The notes: generated from the letters alone by a model not told the origin. A DNA stretch of 64,000 nt from Amycolatopsis rifamycinica (GCF_000695625.1 NZ_JMQI01000079.1:1-64000); one strand, 5' to 3'. Positions 40,082 through 48,508 are shown, counted from the stretch's first letter. Numbers and translations are program-made.

Positions 40082-40904
40082 TGCGTCCTCCAGGCTTGCG
40101 GCCGACACCGCCGACCACGCTCGCGAGGGGGACCGTGGCGGCGCCGGGCTCGGGGCGCCACTCTCCCACAGGCACGATCCCGGGCTCGATGACGTCGAAG
40201 GTACCGAAGAACGCGGCGATCTCGTCGAGGGACCGGGAAACCGCCGGGGAGCTCGACCGTTCGGACAGCTTCACGAGCTTCCGGATCTGCTCCAGCTCTT
40301 CGCCTTCGACGCCGGATTCGGTCGCGTGCGAAAGCACATACGCCGACCCGGGTGCCAGCAGCGTCCGGTAGTCGCGAATGGCTTCGCGGACGCCGGTGAC
40401 GTCCGTCAGGAAGTGCAGCACCGCCACGGTCAGCAGGCAGATCGGCCGGTCCGGGTCGAGCACGCCGGTGGCCAGCGCGGCTTCCCAGACCTCGCCGGCG
40501 TCCCGCAGGTCCGCGTGCAGCACGGCGTGGCGCTCGGGGTCGCCCGACTCGTCGAGCAGCATCCGGCCGTGCGCGACGGCCACCGGCTCGTTGTCGACGT
40601 AGACGCACCGGCTGTCGTCGGCGTAGTCGTCGGCGACCTCGTGCACGTTGCCCGCGGTCGGGATGCCGGAGCCGAGGTCGAGGAACTGCGTGATGCCCTC
40701 GGCGAGGCAGTGGCGCACGGCCCGGCCGAGGAACTCGCGGTTGGCGCGCGCCAGGGTCTTCGCCAGCGGGAACACCTTCAGCGCCTGTTCGCCGTACTGC
40801 CGGTCGATGGCCCAGTTCGCGGTGCCGCCGAGGGCCCAGTCGTAGATGCGCGCGATGTTCGGCCGGTCGAGGTCGATGACGTCGGGGAGGAAGTCGGGGT
40901 CCAC
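40053..40904 (-). CDS. DUF574-family SAM-dependent methyltransferase (paralogue)
   Basis: The 283-residue protein repeats the family motifs: VIDLDRPNIARIYDWALGG, FLDLGSGIPTAGNVHEVA and VYVDNEPVAVAHGRMLL. It ends with a short Gly/Arg-rich tail that overlaps the next gene by 29 bases. GTG 40904 has GAAGGGG 5 bases upstream. An XRE/DUF5753 regulator gene is about 100 bases upstream on the same strand and may drive the set. Confidence 0.85.
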   Translation of the reverse strand: MDPDFLPDVIDLDRPNIARIYDWALGGTANWAIDRQYGEQALKVFPLAKTLARANREFLGRAVRHCLAEGITQFLDLGSGIPTAGNVHEVADDYADDSRCVYVDNEPVAVAHGRMLLDESGDPERHAVLHADLRDAGEVWEAALATGVLDPDRPICLLTVAVLHFLTDVTGVREAIRDYRTLLAPGSAYVLSHATESGVEGEELEQIRKLVKLSERSSSPAVSRSLDEIAAFFGTFDVIEPGIVPVGEWRPEPGAATVPLASVVGGVGRKPGGRNDDAGPRSP

Positions 40905-41005
40905 GATGTCCCCTTCGGGCGGGCACTTCCGGTGGTTTCGAGCGCAACAGAGGGACTCTACCGAAAGTTGTTCACGGCCCGGGACACCTGAGGCCGCCAT
41001 TCGCC

Positions 41006-41869
41006 CTATTGGAGCTGCTGCATCTGGGCGCGGTAACCCTCCGCGAGCTCCTTGAGGAACTGCCGGGTCTCCTGGCGTTCCAGCGCGGCTCCGCGCAGCC
41101 TGTCCCACGAGTCGACGAAGATGTTGAAGTCCTTGACGTCGTCGAGGTAGAGCCCGCCGGCGGAGTGCTCGATGTAGACGAAGTCCCGCGTGCGGTCCGG
41201 GAACCGCATGATCGTGAAGTCGTTGGGCACCGCGGCCAGCCGGGCGCCGAACGGCAGTACGTGCACGTAGACCCGCGGGTGCTTCTCGAGCGAGAGCAGG
41301 TGCTCGACCTGGTCGAGCATCACCGCGGGCGCGTACCCGCCCGGTGCGCGGCGCAGCGCGCCTTCGCTGATGATGAAGCGGTAGTACGGCGGCTGCTGCT
41401 GCTCGAACACCGCCTTGCGGTCGAGGCGGTTGCGGACCAGCGACGTCACGTCCGTCGCGCCGGCCTCGGTGAACTGCTTGAGCATGTAGTGCTCGGACTG
41501 CAGCGGACCCGGGATGCGCTCACCGTGCCAGGTGAGGATCTCCGCGGCCGCGGGTTCCAGGTCGGTGAAGGTGCGGAACCAGTGCGGCACCACCGAGCGG
41601 TAGCCGGACCAGTGGCCGCGCTGCCCGGCGGCGGCCCGCGCCAGGTTCATCAGCGTGTCGGCCTCTTCGCCGTTGATCCCGAACGCGTTCAGCATCGATC
41701 GCACATCCCCGAGCTTCACCCCGACGGCACCGGACTCGATCTTGTTGACCTTGCCCTGGGTGCAGCCGAGGACCTCGGCGACCTGCTGCTGTGTCATCCG
41801 CGCCGCGGTGCGGGCATGCCGGAGCTCGTTCCCGAGCTGCTTCCGGCGCGAGGTGACGGTGCTGGCCAT
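41006..41869 (-). CDS. XRE-family regulator with DUF5753 C-terminal domain
   Basis: The 287-residue protein has an N-terminal HTH (LRHARTAARMTQQQVAEVLG, then GKVNKIESGAVGVKLGDVR). A DUF5753 part follows with YMLKQFTEAGATDVTSLVRN and VRVLPFGA-like segments (YVHVLPFGARL). Such regulators act with DUF397 proteins in differentiation and antibiotic control. ATG 41869 was chosen as the first plausible start before the HTH. It is divergent from an MBL-fold gene. Confidence 0.85.
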   Translation of the reverse strand: MASTVTSRRKQLGNELRHARTAARMTQQQVAEVLGCTQGKVNKIESGAVGVKLGDVRSMLNAFGINGEEADTLMNLARAAAGQRGHWSGYRSVVPHWFRTFTDLEPAAAEILTWHGERIPGPLQSEHYMLKQFTEAGATDVTSLVRNRLDRKAVFEQQQPPYYRFIISEGALRRAPGGYAPAVMLDQVEHLLSLEKHPRVYVHVLPFGARLAAVPNDFTIMRFPDRTRDFVYIEHSAGGLYLDDVKDFNIFVDSWDRLRGAALERQETRQFLKELAEGYRAQMQQLQ

Positions 41870-42093
41870 CGCCCTGCTCTCCCGGACCACTACCAAGCGA
41901 CGGCGGCCTCCCGGTCGCCGTCGCGCGCGAACTATCGAACCCACCCAGGTTAGTGCTTCACCTTGCGGATCTCGATGATGACATCGCGCAGCGTTCCAGG
42001 AAACGTCGCAGAATGCCAGTCACCTGGGGTATCACTCGCCTGGACCAGCGAAATTCCGAATTATTCGGCCAACCGGCGGAGCCCGCTCTGGGG

Positions 42094-42099
42094 CATAGT
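42094..42099 (+). promoter_or_regulatory. Candidate -10 box of a leaderless MBL-fold transcript
   Basis: CATAGT is followed by 6 bases and GTG 42106; no Shine-Dalgarno sequence precedes the start. Confidence 0.4.
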
Positions 42100-42105
42100 G
42101 GCCCC

Positions 42106-43026
42106 GTGACCGATCGTTCCCCCTCCGCCGCCGCCGTCACCCGGCTGGCCGACCAGGTCCACGGCTACGTCCAGCCGGACGGCTCCTGGTACATCAACAA
42201 CTGCGGGTTCGTCGACGCCGGCGACCACACCGTGCTGATCGACACCTGCTCGAGCGAGCGCCGCACGCGCGCGCTGCTCACGGCGGTCGAAGCGACCACC
42301 GGGAGCCCGGTGACGACCCTGGTGAACACCCACCACCACGGTGACCACACCAACGGCAACTACCTCGTGACGAGCGCGGCCGTGGTCGGCCACCGCAAGA
42401 CGCGCGAGCTGATGGCGGCCGAGGGCATCCAGACCTTCGAGGGCATCTTCGTCGGCAACGACTGGGGCGAGCTGCGGTCGCGGCCGCCGGAGATCGTGTT
42501 CGACGACCGGCTCACCCTGTACGCCGGCGACGTCGAGATCCAGCTCATCCACCCCGGCCACGCGGCCCACACGACCAACGACGTCCTCGTCTGGCTGCCA
42601 GCGCAGCGCGTCCTCTACGCCGGCGACCTGGTGTTCCACGGCGGCAGCCCGTTCGCGCTGATGGGTTCGGTGGCCGGGTGGCGCAAGGGCCTCGACGTCA
42701 TCCGCGAGCTGTCTCCCGAGGTGATCCTGCCCGGGCACGGCGGCCCGTGTGGACTGGACGTCGTGGACAAAGTGGACGAATACCTCGCCTTCGTCCAGAA
42801 GACGGCCGAGCGCGGGAAGGCCGCCGGGCTGTCGCCGCTGGAGCTGGCGAAGGAGACCGACCTCGGCGAGTTCTCGGAGCTGACCGAGCAGGAGCGGCTG
42901 CCGGGCAACCTGCACCGGGCGTACGCCGAGCTGGACGGCGCCGAGTGGGGCGCCGACATCGACCTGGTCGCGGCCATCACCGACATGCTCGCCTTCAACA
43001 AGGGTCCGATCCGCTGCTTCTCCTGA
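42106..43026 (+). CDS. Metallo-beta-lactamase-fold hydrolase
   Basis: The 306-residue product has the zinc motif NTHHHGDHTNGN (about residue 72-83), a later His in HPGHAAHTTND, Asp in YAGDLVFHGG and His in LPGHGGPC. This is the glyoxalase II/MBL group. It hydrolyses thioesters or lactone-like substrates in the cytoplasm, but the substrate is unknown. Starts at GTG 42106 by promoter geometry. Confidence 0.85.
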   Translation: MTDRSPSAAAVTRLADQVHGYVQPDGSWYINNCGFVDAGDHTVLIDTCSSERRTRALLTAVEATTGSPVTTLVNTHHHGDHTNGNYLVTSAAVVGHRKTRELMAAEGIQTFEGIFVGNDWGELRSRPPEIVFDDRLTLYAGDVEIQLIHPGHAAHTTNDVLVWLPAQRVLYAGDLVFHGGSPFALMGSVAGWRKGLDVIRELSPEVILPGHGGPCGLDVVDKVDEYLAFVQKTAERGKAAGLSPLELAKETDLGEFSELTEQERLPGNLHRAYAELDGAEWGADIDLVAAITDMLAFNKGPIRCFS

Positions 43027-43167
43027 ACTAGGTGAGCTGCTCCTCCGTGCCCTCCCTTGAGGCGTCGATCGGACTATCCATCCATGCCCCCACCACCGCC
43101 CTCAACGGAGCGGCTGCGCCGCACTGTGGCCTAGGGTGAATCGAGAGAGTTCTTCGGAAGGAAGCGG

Positions 43168-44607
43168 ATGAGCAAGAAGGCGAGCATCGGGGTCACCGGC
43201 CTGGCGGTCATGGGCCGCAACCTGGCCCGCAACCTGGCCCGGCACGGGCACACGGTGGCCCTGCACAACCGGTCCGAGGAGCGGACCCGCGCGCTGGTGG
43301 AGCAGTTCGGCGACGAGGGCGACTTCATCCCGGCGTACTCCGCCCAGGAGTTCGTGAACGCGCTGGAGCGGCCGCGGCAGGTCGTGATCATGGTCAAGGC
43401 GGGCGGCCCGACGGACGCCGTCATCGAGGAGTTCGCGCCGCTGCTCGAAGAGGGCGACGTGATCATCGACGCCGGCAACGCGCACTTCGCCGACACGCGC
43501 CGCCGCGAGAAGGCCCTGCGCGAGCGGGGGCTGCACTTCGTCGGCAGCGGCGTCTCCGGCGGCGAGGAGGGCGCGCTGCACGGGCCGAGCATCATGCCCG
43601 GCGGCTCGAAGGAGTCGTACGAGTCGCTCGGCCCGCTGTTCGAGGACATCTCGGCGAAGGTCGACGGCGAGCCGTGCTGCACGCACATCGGCGCGGACGG
43701 CGCCGGCCACTTCGTCAAGATGGTGCACAACGGCATCGAGTACGCCGACATGCAGCTGATCGCGGAGTCGTTCGACCTGCTGCGGCACGCGGGTGGCTAC
43801 GCGCCCGCCGAGATCGCCGACGTGTTCCGCACGTGGAACACCGGGCGGCTCGACTCCTACCTGATCGAAATCACCGCCGAGGTGCTCGCGCACGTCGACG
43901 CCTCGTCCGGCAAGCCGTTCGTCGACGTCGTGGAGGACGCCGCCGAGCAGAAGGGCACCGGCCGCTGGACCGTGCAGATCGGCCTCGACCTGGGTGTCCC
44001 GATCTCGGGCATCGCCGAAGCCGTCTTCGCGCGTTCGCTGTCCGGGTCCAAGTCGCTGCGCGCGGCGGCCCGCGGGCTCGGCGGTCCTTCGGCGGCGCCG
44101 CTGTCTGGCTCGTCGCTGGAACGCTTCGCCGACGACGTCGAGCAGGCGCTGTACGCGTCGAAGGTCGTCGCGTACGCGCAGGGCTTCAACCAGATCCAGG
44201 CGGGCGCGACCGAGTACGGCTGGGACATCGACCTCGGCAAGGTCGCCTCGATCTGGCGCGGCGGCTGCATCATCCGCGCCAAGTTCCTCAACGACATCAC
44301 CGCGGCCTACGCCGACGAGCCTTCGTTGCCGACGTTGCTGACGTCCGGTGGCTTCCGCAAGGCGGTCGAGGACGCACAGGACTCGTGGCGTTCGGTGATC
44401 TCGACGGCCGTCAAGCTCGGCATCCCCACCCCGGGCTTCTCGACGGCACTGGCCTACTACGACGGCCTCCGCGCCGACCGCCTCCCGGCGGCCTTGGTGC
44501 AGGGCCAGCGGGACTTCTTCGGCGCCCACACCTACCGCCGCGTGGACCGCGAAGGCTCGTTCCACACGGCCTGGGCCGCCGACGGCCGCCCGGAGTCCGA
44601 CGCCTGA
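43168..44607 (+). CDS. gnd: 6-phosphogluconate dehydrogenase, decarboxylating (NADP+)
   Basis: The 479-residue protein is the full-length pentose-phosphate enzyme converting 6-phosphogluconate to ribulose 5-phosphate, CO2 and NADPH. It shows IGVTGLAVMGRNLARNLA for NADP binding, SGVSGGEEGALHGPSIMPGG, the catalytic Lys in GHFVKMVHNGIEYADMQ, GTGRWTVQIGLDLGVP, and the C-terminal RDFFGAHTYRRVD. GGAAGGAA precedes ATG 43168. It is probably transcribed alone, with a hairpin at 44617. Confidence 0.95.
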   Translation: MSKKASIGVTGLAVMGRNLARNLARHGHTVALHNRSEERTRALVEQFGDEGDFIPAYSAQEFVNALERPRQVVIMVKAGGPTDAVIEEFAPLLEEGDVIIDAGNAHFADTRRREKALRERGLHFVGSGVSGGEEGALHGPSIMPGGSKESYESLGPLFEDISAKVDGEPCCTHIGADGAGHFVKMVHNGIEYADMQLIAESFDLLRHAGGYAPAEIADVFRTWNTGRLDSYLIEITAEVLAHVDASSGKPFVDVVEDAAEQKGTGRWTVQIGLDLGVPISGIAEAVFARSLSGSKSLRAAARGLGGPSAAPLSGSSLERFADDVEQALYASKVVAYAQGFNQIQAGATEYGWDIDLGKVASIWRGGCIIRAKFLNDITAAYADEPSLPTLLTSGGFRKAVEDAQDSWRSVISTAVKLGIPTPGFSTALAYYDGLRADRLPAALVQGQRDFFGAHTYRRVDREGSFHTAWAADGRPESDA

Positions 44608-44616
44608 TGAGCCGTT

Positions 44617-44657
44617 GCTCTGACCGGGAAGACCCCCTGGTCCCGCCCGGTCAGAGC
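44617..44657 (+). terminator. Hairpin terminator after gnd
   Basis: GCTCTGACCGGG (44617-44628), 17-base loop, CCCGGTCAGAGC (44646-44657). The right arm overlaps the end of the antisense micro-ORF. Confidence 0.6.
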
Positions 44658-44707
44658 AGCGTCACCAGCAGCAGCGCGAGAAGCGCGGCAGCCAGCAGGA
44701 GTCTCAC
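44651..44707 (-). CDS. Possible 18-residue hydrophobic micropeptide
   Basis: GTG 44707 overlaps the stop of the Clp N-domain gene by GTGA, the common coupling arrangement. The peptide MRLLLAAALLALLLVTLL is almost purely hydrophobic and long enough for a single short membrane segment. No Shine-Dalgarno is needed if translation is coupled. It may also be a chance reading of Leu/Ala-biased DNA. Confidence 0.3.
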   Translation of the reverse strand: MRLLLAAALLALLLVTLL

Positions 44708-45441
44708 TGCCCCCGCGCGGCGAGCAGCTCCGCCAGCACCTCCACGATCTTCGCCTCGGCTTTGTCCTTCTTGACACCGAGGCCGTCGAGCACCTCGAAG
44801 CCGGCGCCTTCGCCCTGTTCCAGCAGCGCCAGCAGCAGGTGCTCGGTGCCGATGTAGTTGTGCCCCAGCCGCAGGCCTTCGCGCATGGTCAGCTCGAGGG
44901 TCTTCTTCGCGGCGGCGGAGAACGGGACCACGTTCGGCGCCGGGTCGACCGGCTCGGGCAGCCGCGCCTCGGCGGCTTCGCGGACGGCGTCGAGCTGCAC
45001 GCCCTGCGCCAGGATCGCCCCGGCCGCCAGTGCCGCGGGCTCGGTCAGCAGGCCCAGCACGATGTGCACGGTGTCGATCTCCGGGCTGGCGTGCTCGGCG
45101 GCCGCCTTCTGCGCCTCGACGACGACGTGCCGCGCGCGGTCGGTGTAGCGGCCGTAGACGCGCTCGATCGTCCCGGACGGGTCGCCGCCCGGGTCGACCT
45201 TGGGCACGAACCGCTTCTGGGCCGCCTGTTTCGTGACGCCCATGCTGGCGCCGATGTCAGTCCAGGACGCCCCGGACCGCCGGGCCTGGTCGACGAAGTG
45301 GCCGATCAGGTGGTCGGCCACCTCGCCGAGGTGCTGACCCACGTAGACCGCGTCGGTCAGCTGAGCCAGGGCGTCCTTGTCGTTGTTGGCCTTGATCGCG
45401 TGGATCAGGTCGTCGAGCTTGATGTTGGTCGGCAGGGTCAT
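44704..45441 (-). CDS. HTH-Clp N-domain fusion protein
   Basis: The 245-residue protein has an N-terminal part with a helix-turn-helix (ASWTDIGASMGVTKQAAQKRF, about residues 63-83) followed by a ClpC-type N-domain with two repeats (YTDRARHVVVEAQKAAAEHA and PFSAAAKKTLELTMREGLRL, then NYIGTEHLLLALL). There is no ATPase domain. This is the fused equivalent of the split pair at 23710-24446. ATG 45441 lies 7 bases after a -10 box. It is a candidate decoy or adaptor for ClpC with DNA-binding autoregulation. Confidence 0.85.
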   Translation of the reverse strand: MTLPTNIKLDDLIHAIKANNDKDALAQLTDAVYVGQHLGEVADHLIGHFVDQARRSGASWTDIGASMGVTKQAAQKRFVPKVDPGGDPSGTIERVYGRYTDRARHVVVEAQKAAAEHASPEIDTVHIVLGLLTEPAALAAGAILAQGVQLDAVREAAEARLPEPVDPAPNVVPFSAAAKKTLELTMREGLRLGHNYIGTEHLLLALLEQGEGAGFEVLDGLGVKKDKAEAKIVEVLAELLAARGQ

Positions 45442-45443
45442 GC

Positions 45444-45492
45444 CGTCAACTGTAGGTTGACGATCTCGTATCGTCAACCGCGAGTTGACGAT
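45444..45492. promoter_or_regulatory. Twin-palindrome operator and leaderless promoter, Clp N-domain locus 2
   Basis: CGTCAAC-TGTAG-GTTGACG (45444-45462) and CGTCAAC-CGCGA-GTTGACG (45472-45490) have centres 28 bases apart. The second extends to 9-bp arms. On the minus strand they contain -35 TTGACG (45472-45477), 17-base spacer and -10 TACAGT (45449-45454), with ATG 7 bases later, the same layout as at 24450-24494. Confidence 0.7.
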
Positions 45493-45511
45493 CTCCCCTC
45501 CGGCGTGCGCC

Positions 45512-46726
45512 TCACGCCGCTCGCGCCTTCAGGTGCGCCTTGAGGTCGAACGCGCTGGCTTCGAGGTCGGCGTACGCGGGCTTCGGCTCCGCGGCGAACA
45601 AGCGGCGCGCGGCGATGTGGTCGGCGGGCCGGTTCACCGACTCGACGGCGATGAGGACGTCGTCGCGGAAGGACAGCACGGAGAACTTGCCTTCGGCCGG
45701 ATCGCCCGCGACCACCGTCCGGTCGGCGCCGGCGAGGAGCCCGGCGATCTGCAGCTTGGCGCCCGCCTGGTCGGTCCAGAACCAGGGCAGGCTGCCGTAC
45801 GGTTCGGCGGTGCCGGTGATCGCCCCGGCCACGCAACGGGCCTGGTCGACGGCGTTCTGCACGGACTCCAGCCGGGTCTCGGCCCCGGCCTGCACGCACG
45901 GGAAGTTGGCGCAGTCGCCGATGGCGAAGATGTGCTCGTCCGCCGTCCGCAGGTGCGCGTCGACGACGACGCCGTTGCGCACCGGCAGCCCGGCGGCCTC
46001 GGCGAGCGCGGTATCGGGCACCACCCCGACGGCGACGACGACCAGGTCGGCCGGCAGCCGGGTGCCGTCGGTCAGCTCGACCTCGCGGACGTGCTCGTCG
46101 CCGTGCAGCGCCGCGACGCCCTGGCCGAGCAGCACGGTGTGCCCGGCGTTGCGGTGCAGGTCGGCGAAGTAGGCGGAGATCTCCGGCGTCGCGACGCGGT
46201 TGAGCAGACGGTCCTGCGCCTCGACGATCGTCACCGGGCGGCCGGCGTGCGACGCGAACTCCAGCCCGATGAAGCCGCCGCCGGCCACGACGACGTTTTC
46301 GGCTCGGCTGAGGGACTCCCGCAGCCGGTCGGCGTCGTCGCGGGTGCGCAGGGTCAGCACGCCCGGCAGGTCCGCGCCGGGCACGGGCAGCGTCCGGTTG
46401 CGGGCGCCGGTGGCCAGGACGAGGAAGTCGTAGCCCAGTTCGCGGCCGTCCTCGAGCTGGATCTTCCGCGCCGCGCGGTCGATGCTTCCCACGCGGGCTT
46501 CGACCAGCTCGATGTCCTTCTCCGCGAAGAAGTCCGCACCGCGCAGGTGCAGCTGCTCGAGCCCGGCTGTCCCGGCCAGGTAGGCCTTCGACAGCGGCGG
46601 CCGCTGGTACGGCACGCCCGGCTCGTCCCCGACCAGCACGACCCGGCCGTCGAAGCCCCGGTCGCGCAGCGAAGCCACGGCCTGGAACCCGCTCTGACCG
46701 GCACCGACGACGAGCACGGTGGTCAT
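45512..46726 (-). CDS. FAD-dependent ferredoxin/rubredoxin-reductase-like oxidoreductase
   Basis: The 404-residue protein has an FAD motif VLVVGAGQSGFQAVASL at the N-terminus, PYQRPPLSKAYL, an NAD(P) motif VVVAGGGFIGLEFAS near residue 150, FAIGDCANFP near 270, and the reductase C-terminal domain. It resembles rhodocoxin/putidaredoxin reductases that feed electrons to ferredoxins and P450s. No ferredoxin or P450 gene is near. GGAGAAGGA precedes ATG 46726. Confidence 0.85.
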   Translation of the reverse strand: MTTVLVVGAGQSGFQAVASLRDRGFDGRVVLVGDEPGVPYQRPPLSKAYLAGTAGLEQLHLRGADFFAEKDIELVEARVGSIDRAARKIQLEDGRELGYDFLVLATGARNRTLPVPGADLPGVLTLRTRDDADRLRESLSRAENVVVAGGGFIGLEFASHAGRPVTIVEAQDRLLNRVATPEISAYFADLHRNAGHTVLLGQGVAALHGDEHVREVELTDGTRLPADLVVVAVGVVPDTALAEAAGLPVRNGVVVDAHLRTADEHIFAIGDCANFPCVQAGAETRLESVQNAVDQARCVAGAITGTAEPYGSLPWFWTDQAGAKLQIAGLLAGADRTVVAGDPAEGKFSVLSFRDDVLIAVESVNRPADHIAARRLFAAEPKPAYADLEASAFDLKAHLKARAA

Positions 46727-46783
46727 TCCTTCTCCTCACCCCATCCGGCAGCCCTCGACCTCATCCGACCACACCGGGTCCGG

Positions 46784-47566
46784 TCAGTCGAGGCGTGGTT
46801 CCCCCGACGGCCGCGGCGCGCCCAGCACCCGGGAGATCCCCCGGGCGGCGGCCCGCACGGCCGGGACCAGCGTGCGCGGGTCGGTCCCCGCCGCCGGGAC
46901 GACCACGGAGATGGCGGCCACGACGTCGTCCGCGGCGTCACGGACGGGGGCGGCCACCGACAGGGCGATGAGTTCGATCTGGCCGTCGCTGATGGCGTAG
47001 CCGTCCCGGCGCACGTCGGCGAGGACCCGCCGCAGCCGCGTGGGCGAGCCGATCGTCTTGGGCGTGAACGTCTTGAGCGGACCGGCGAGGACTTCCTCCT
47101 GGGCCTCGGCGGGGGCGTGCGCGAGGAGCACCTGGCCGACGCCGGTCGCGTGCGCGGGCAGCCGCCCGCCGACGCGCGTGAGGACGTTGACGGCTCCCCG
47201 GCCGGAGATCCGCTCGACGAAGACGACCTCGGTCTTGTCGAGCACGGCGAGCTGCACGTTCTGGTGCGTGGCCTCGTAGAGGTCTTCGAGGAACGGCATG
47301 GCGCTCTCGCGCAGCTCGGCACCGTGCGGTGCGAGCGACGCGACTTCCCACAGCCACAGGCCGACGCGGAAGGCACCGGTTTCGTCCCGCACGAGGGCCC
47401 CGCGCCGCACGAGCTCGCCGGCGAGCCGGTGCGTGGTCGACAGCGGCAGCCCGGCGCGGCGGCTGAGCTCGGACAGCGTGAGCCGCGGCCGTTCGGCGGT
47501 GAAGGCGCCCAGCAGGTCGAGGACGCGATCCACCACCGACGGCGGCCGCTGCGCGCTGTGTCGCAT
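46784..47566 (-). CDS. IclR-family transcriptional regulator
   Basis: The 260-residue product has a winged HTH (LTLSELSRRAGLPLSTTHRL) and an IclR effector domain (VNVLTRVGGRLPAHATGVGQ and later YAISDGQIELIALSVAAPV). It lies upstream of the FAD reductase gene on the same strand, 57 bases apart, so that gene is a likely target. ATG 47566 has no Shine-Dalgarno sequence; AAAACT 6 bases upstream may be a weak leaderless -10. Confidence 0.8.
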   Translation of the reverse strand: MRHSAQRPPSVVDRVLDLLGAFTAERPRLTLSELSRRAGLPLSTTHRLAGELVRRGALVRDETGAFRVGLWLWEVASLAPHGAELRESAMPFLEDLYEATHQNVQLAVLDKTEVVFVERISGRGAVNVLTRVGGRLPAHATGVGQVLLAHAPAEAQEEVLAGPLKTFTPKTIGSPTRLRRVLADVRRDGYAISDGQIELIALSVAAPVRDAADDVVAAISVVVPAAGTDPRTLVPAVRAAARGISRVLGAPRPSGEPRLD

Positions 47567-47681
47567 GAGGTCAGTTTTCGCACCCGGCAGAAAAGCCGCA
47601 ACCCGCCGGCTAAACCACGGGCGCGGTCCCGGCGTGTACACCGTGCTGCCCGCCAGGGGCGGCACAACGAGGGGAGACATC

Positions 47682-48137
47682 GTGAAACTTTGGGCGGAAC
47701 TGGGCGTCTCGGTGGCGGCCGCACTCGGCGCGGCCACGCTCGCGGCGCCGTTGGCATCGGCATCGGTCACGGCCAACCCGTACACCCCGGCGGAGGCGTG
47801 CGCCAACGACTTCGGCGGGTCGTGGTCGCTCGCGTCCGACGGCCACCGCGAGGTGCGCTACGGCACGGCCAAGTGGGGCGACGTCTACCTGATGTACAAC
47901 TCGGCGCACGCCAACTGCGTCGCCACCATCAAGTCGGTCGACATCGGCACGAAGACCTACGTCGACGCCGGGATCAAGGTGCAGGGCGGGGACTGGCAGG
48001 ACGACGACGGCCAGTACGCGTACTACGCGGCCGTCAAGGCCTCGGCGAACAACCTGTGCGTCCAGTACGACGGCTTCGTCGGGCGCGGTTCGAACCTCGC
48101 GTCCGGCGGGCGCTACACCTGGGGCAACTGCGGCTGA
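47682..48137 (+). CDS. Secreted spore-associated protein A-like protein
   Basis: The 151-residue protein has a Sec signal (about 1-29, ending ASA) and a small Cys-containing exported domain. NPYTPAEACANDFGGSW, VYLMYNSAHANCVATIKS and NNLCVQYDGF resemble Streptomyces SapA. Four Cys residues could form two disulfides. AGGGGAG lies 5 bases before GTG 47682. The role is unknown. Confidence 0.75.
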   Translation: MKLWAELGVSVAAALGAATLAAPLASASVTANPYTPAEACANDFGGSWSLASDGHREVRYGTAKWGDVYLMYNSAHANCVATIKSVDIGTKTYVDAGIKVQGGDWQDDDGQYAYYAAVKASANNLCVQYDGFVGRGSNLASGGRYTWGNCG

Positions 48138-48141
48138 TCCG

Positions 48142-48179
48142 GTGGGGCGCCCCGGGGAACGCGTCCCGGGGCGCCCCAC
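48142..48179. terminator. 15-bp hairpin terminator
   Basis: GTGGGGCGCCCCGGG (48142-48156), 8-base loop, CCCGGGGCGCCCCAC (48165-48179). It lies between convergent genes. Confidence 0.65.
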
Positions 48180-48190
48180 GTCAGATCTCG

Positions 48191-48508
48191 TCAGATCTCG
48201 TCATCCGGGAGCAGCGGGCGCATGAACGTGCGCCGGTACCGGAGCACGCACCCGCTCTCCTCGCGGATCTTGTCCGCTTCGACGAAGTCCGGGTCCACGC
48301 CGAACAGCGTCCGGTAGCGCTCGTACGCCGCCAGGCTCTCGAAGCTGAACAGCGCCCGGGCTTCGTCGCTCGCCCCCTCCGACGGCAGGAAATACCCGTG
48401 GTGGATGCCGCCTTCGCGCTGCACCAGGCGCATCCACGCCGCGGCGAAGCGCTCGAAGTCCGGCAGCTTCGCGGGGTCGATGACGTAGTCGACGACGCAG
48501 GTGATCAT
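48191..48508 (-). CDS. NIPSNAP/DUF1330-like small protein
   Basis: The 105-residue protein starts MITCVVDYVIDPAKLPDFERFA and has GGIHHGYFLP and the later RYRRTFMRPLL, the dimeric alpha-beta barrel pattern of NIPSNAP proteins. Its ATG shares one base with the stop of the MetE-like gene, so the two are co-translated. The stop lies in an exact 10-bp tandem duplication (TCAGATCTCG, 48181-48200). Function is unknown. Confidence 0.7.
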   Translation of the reverse strand: MITCVVDYVIDPAKLPDFERFAAAWMRLVQREGGIHHGYFLPSEGASDEARALFSFESLAAYERYRTLFGVDPDFVEADKIREESGCVLRYRRTFMRPLLPDDEI

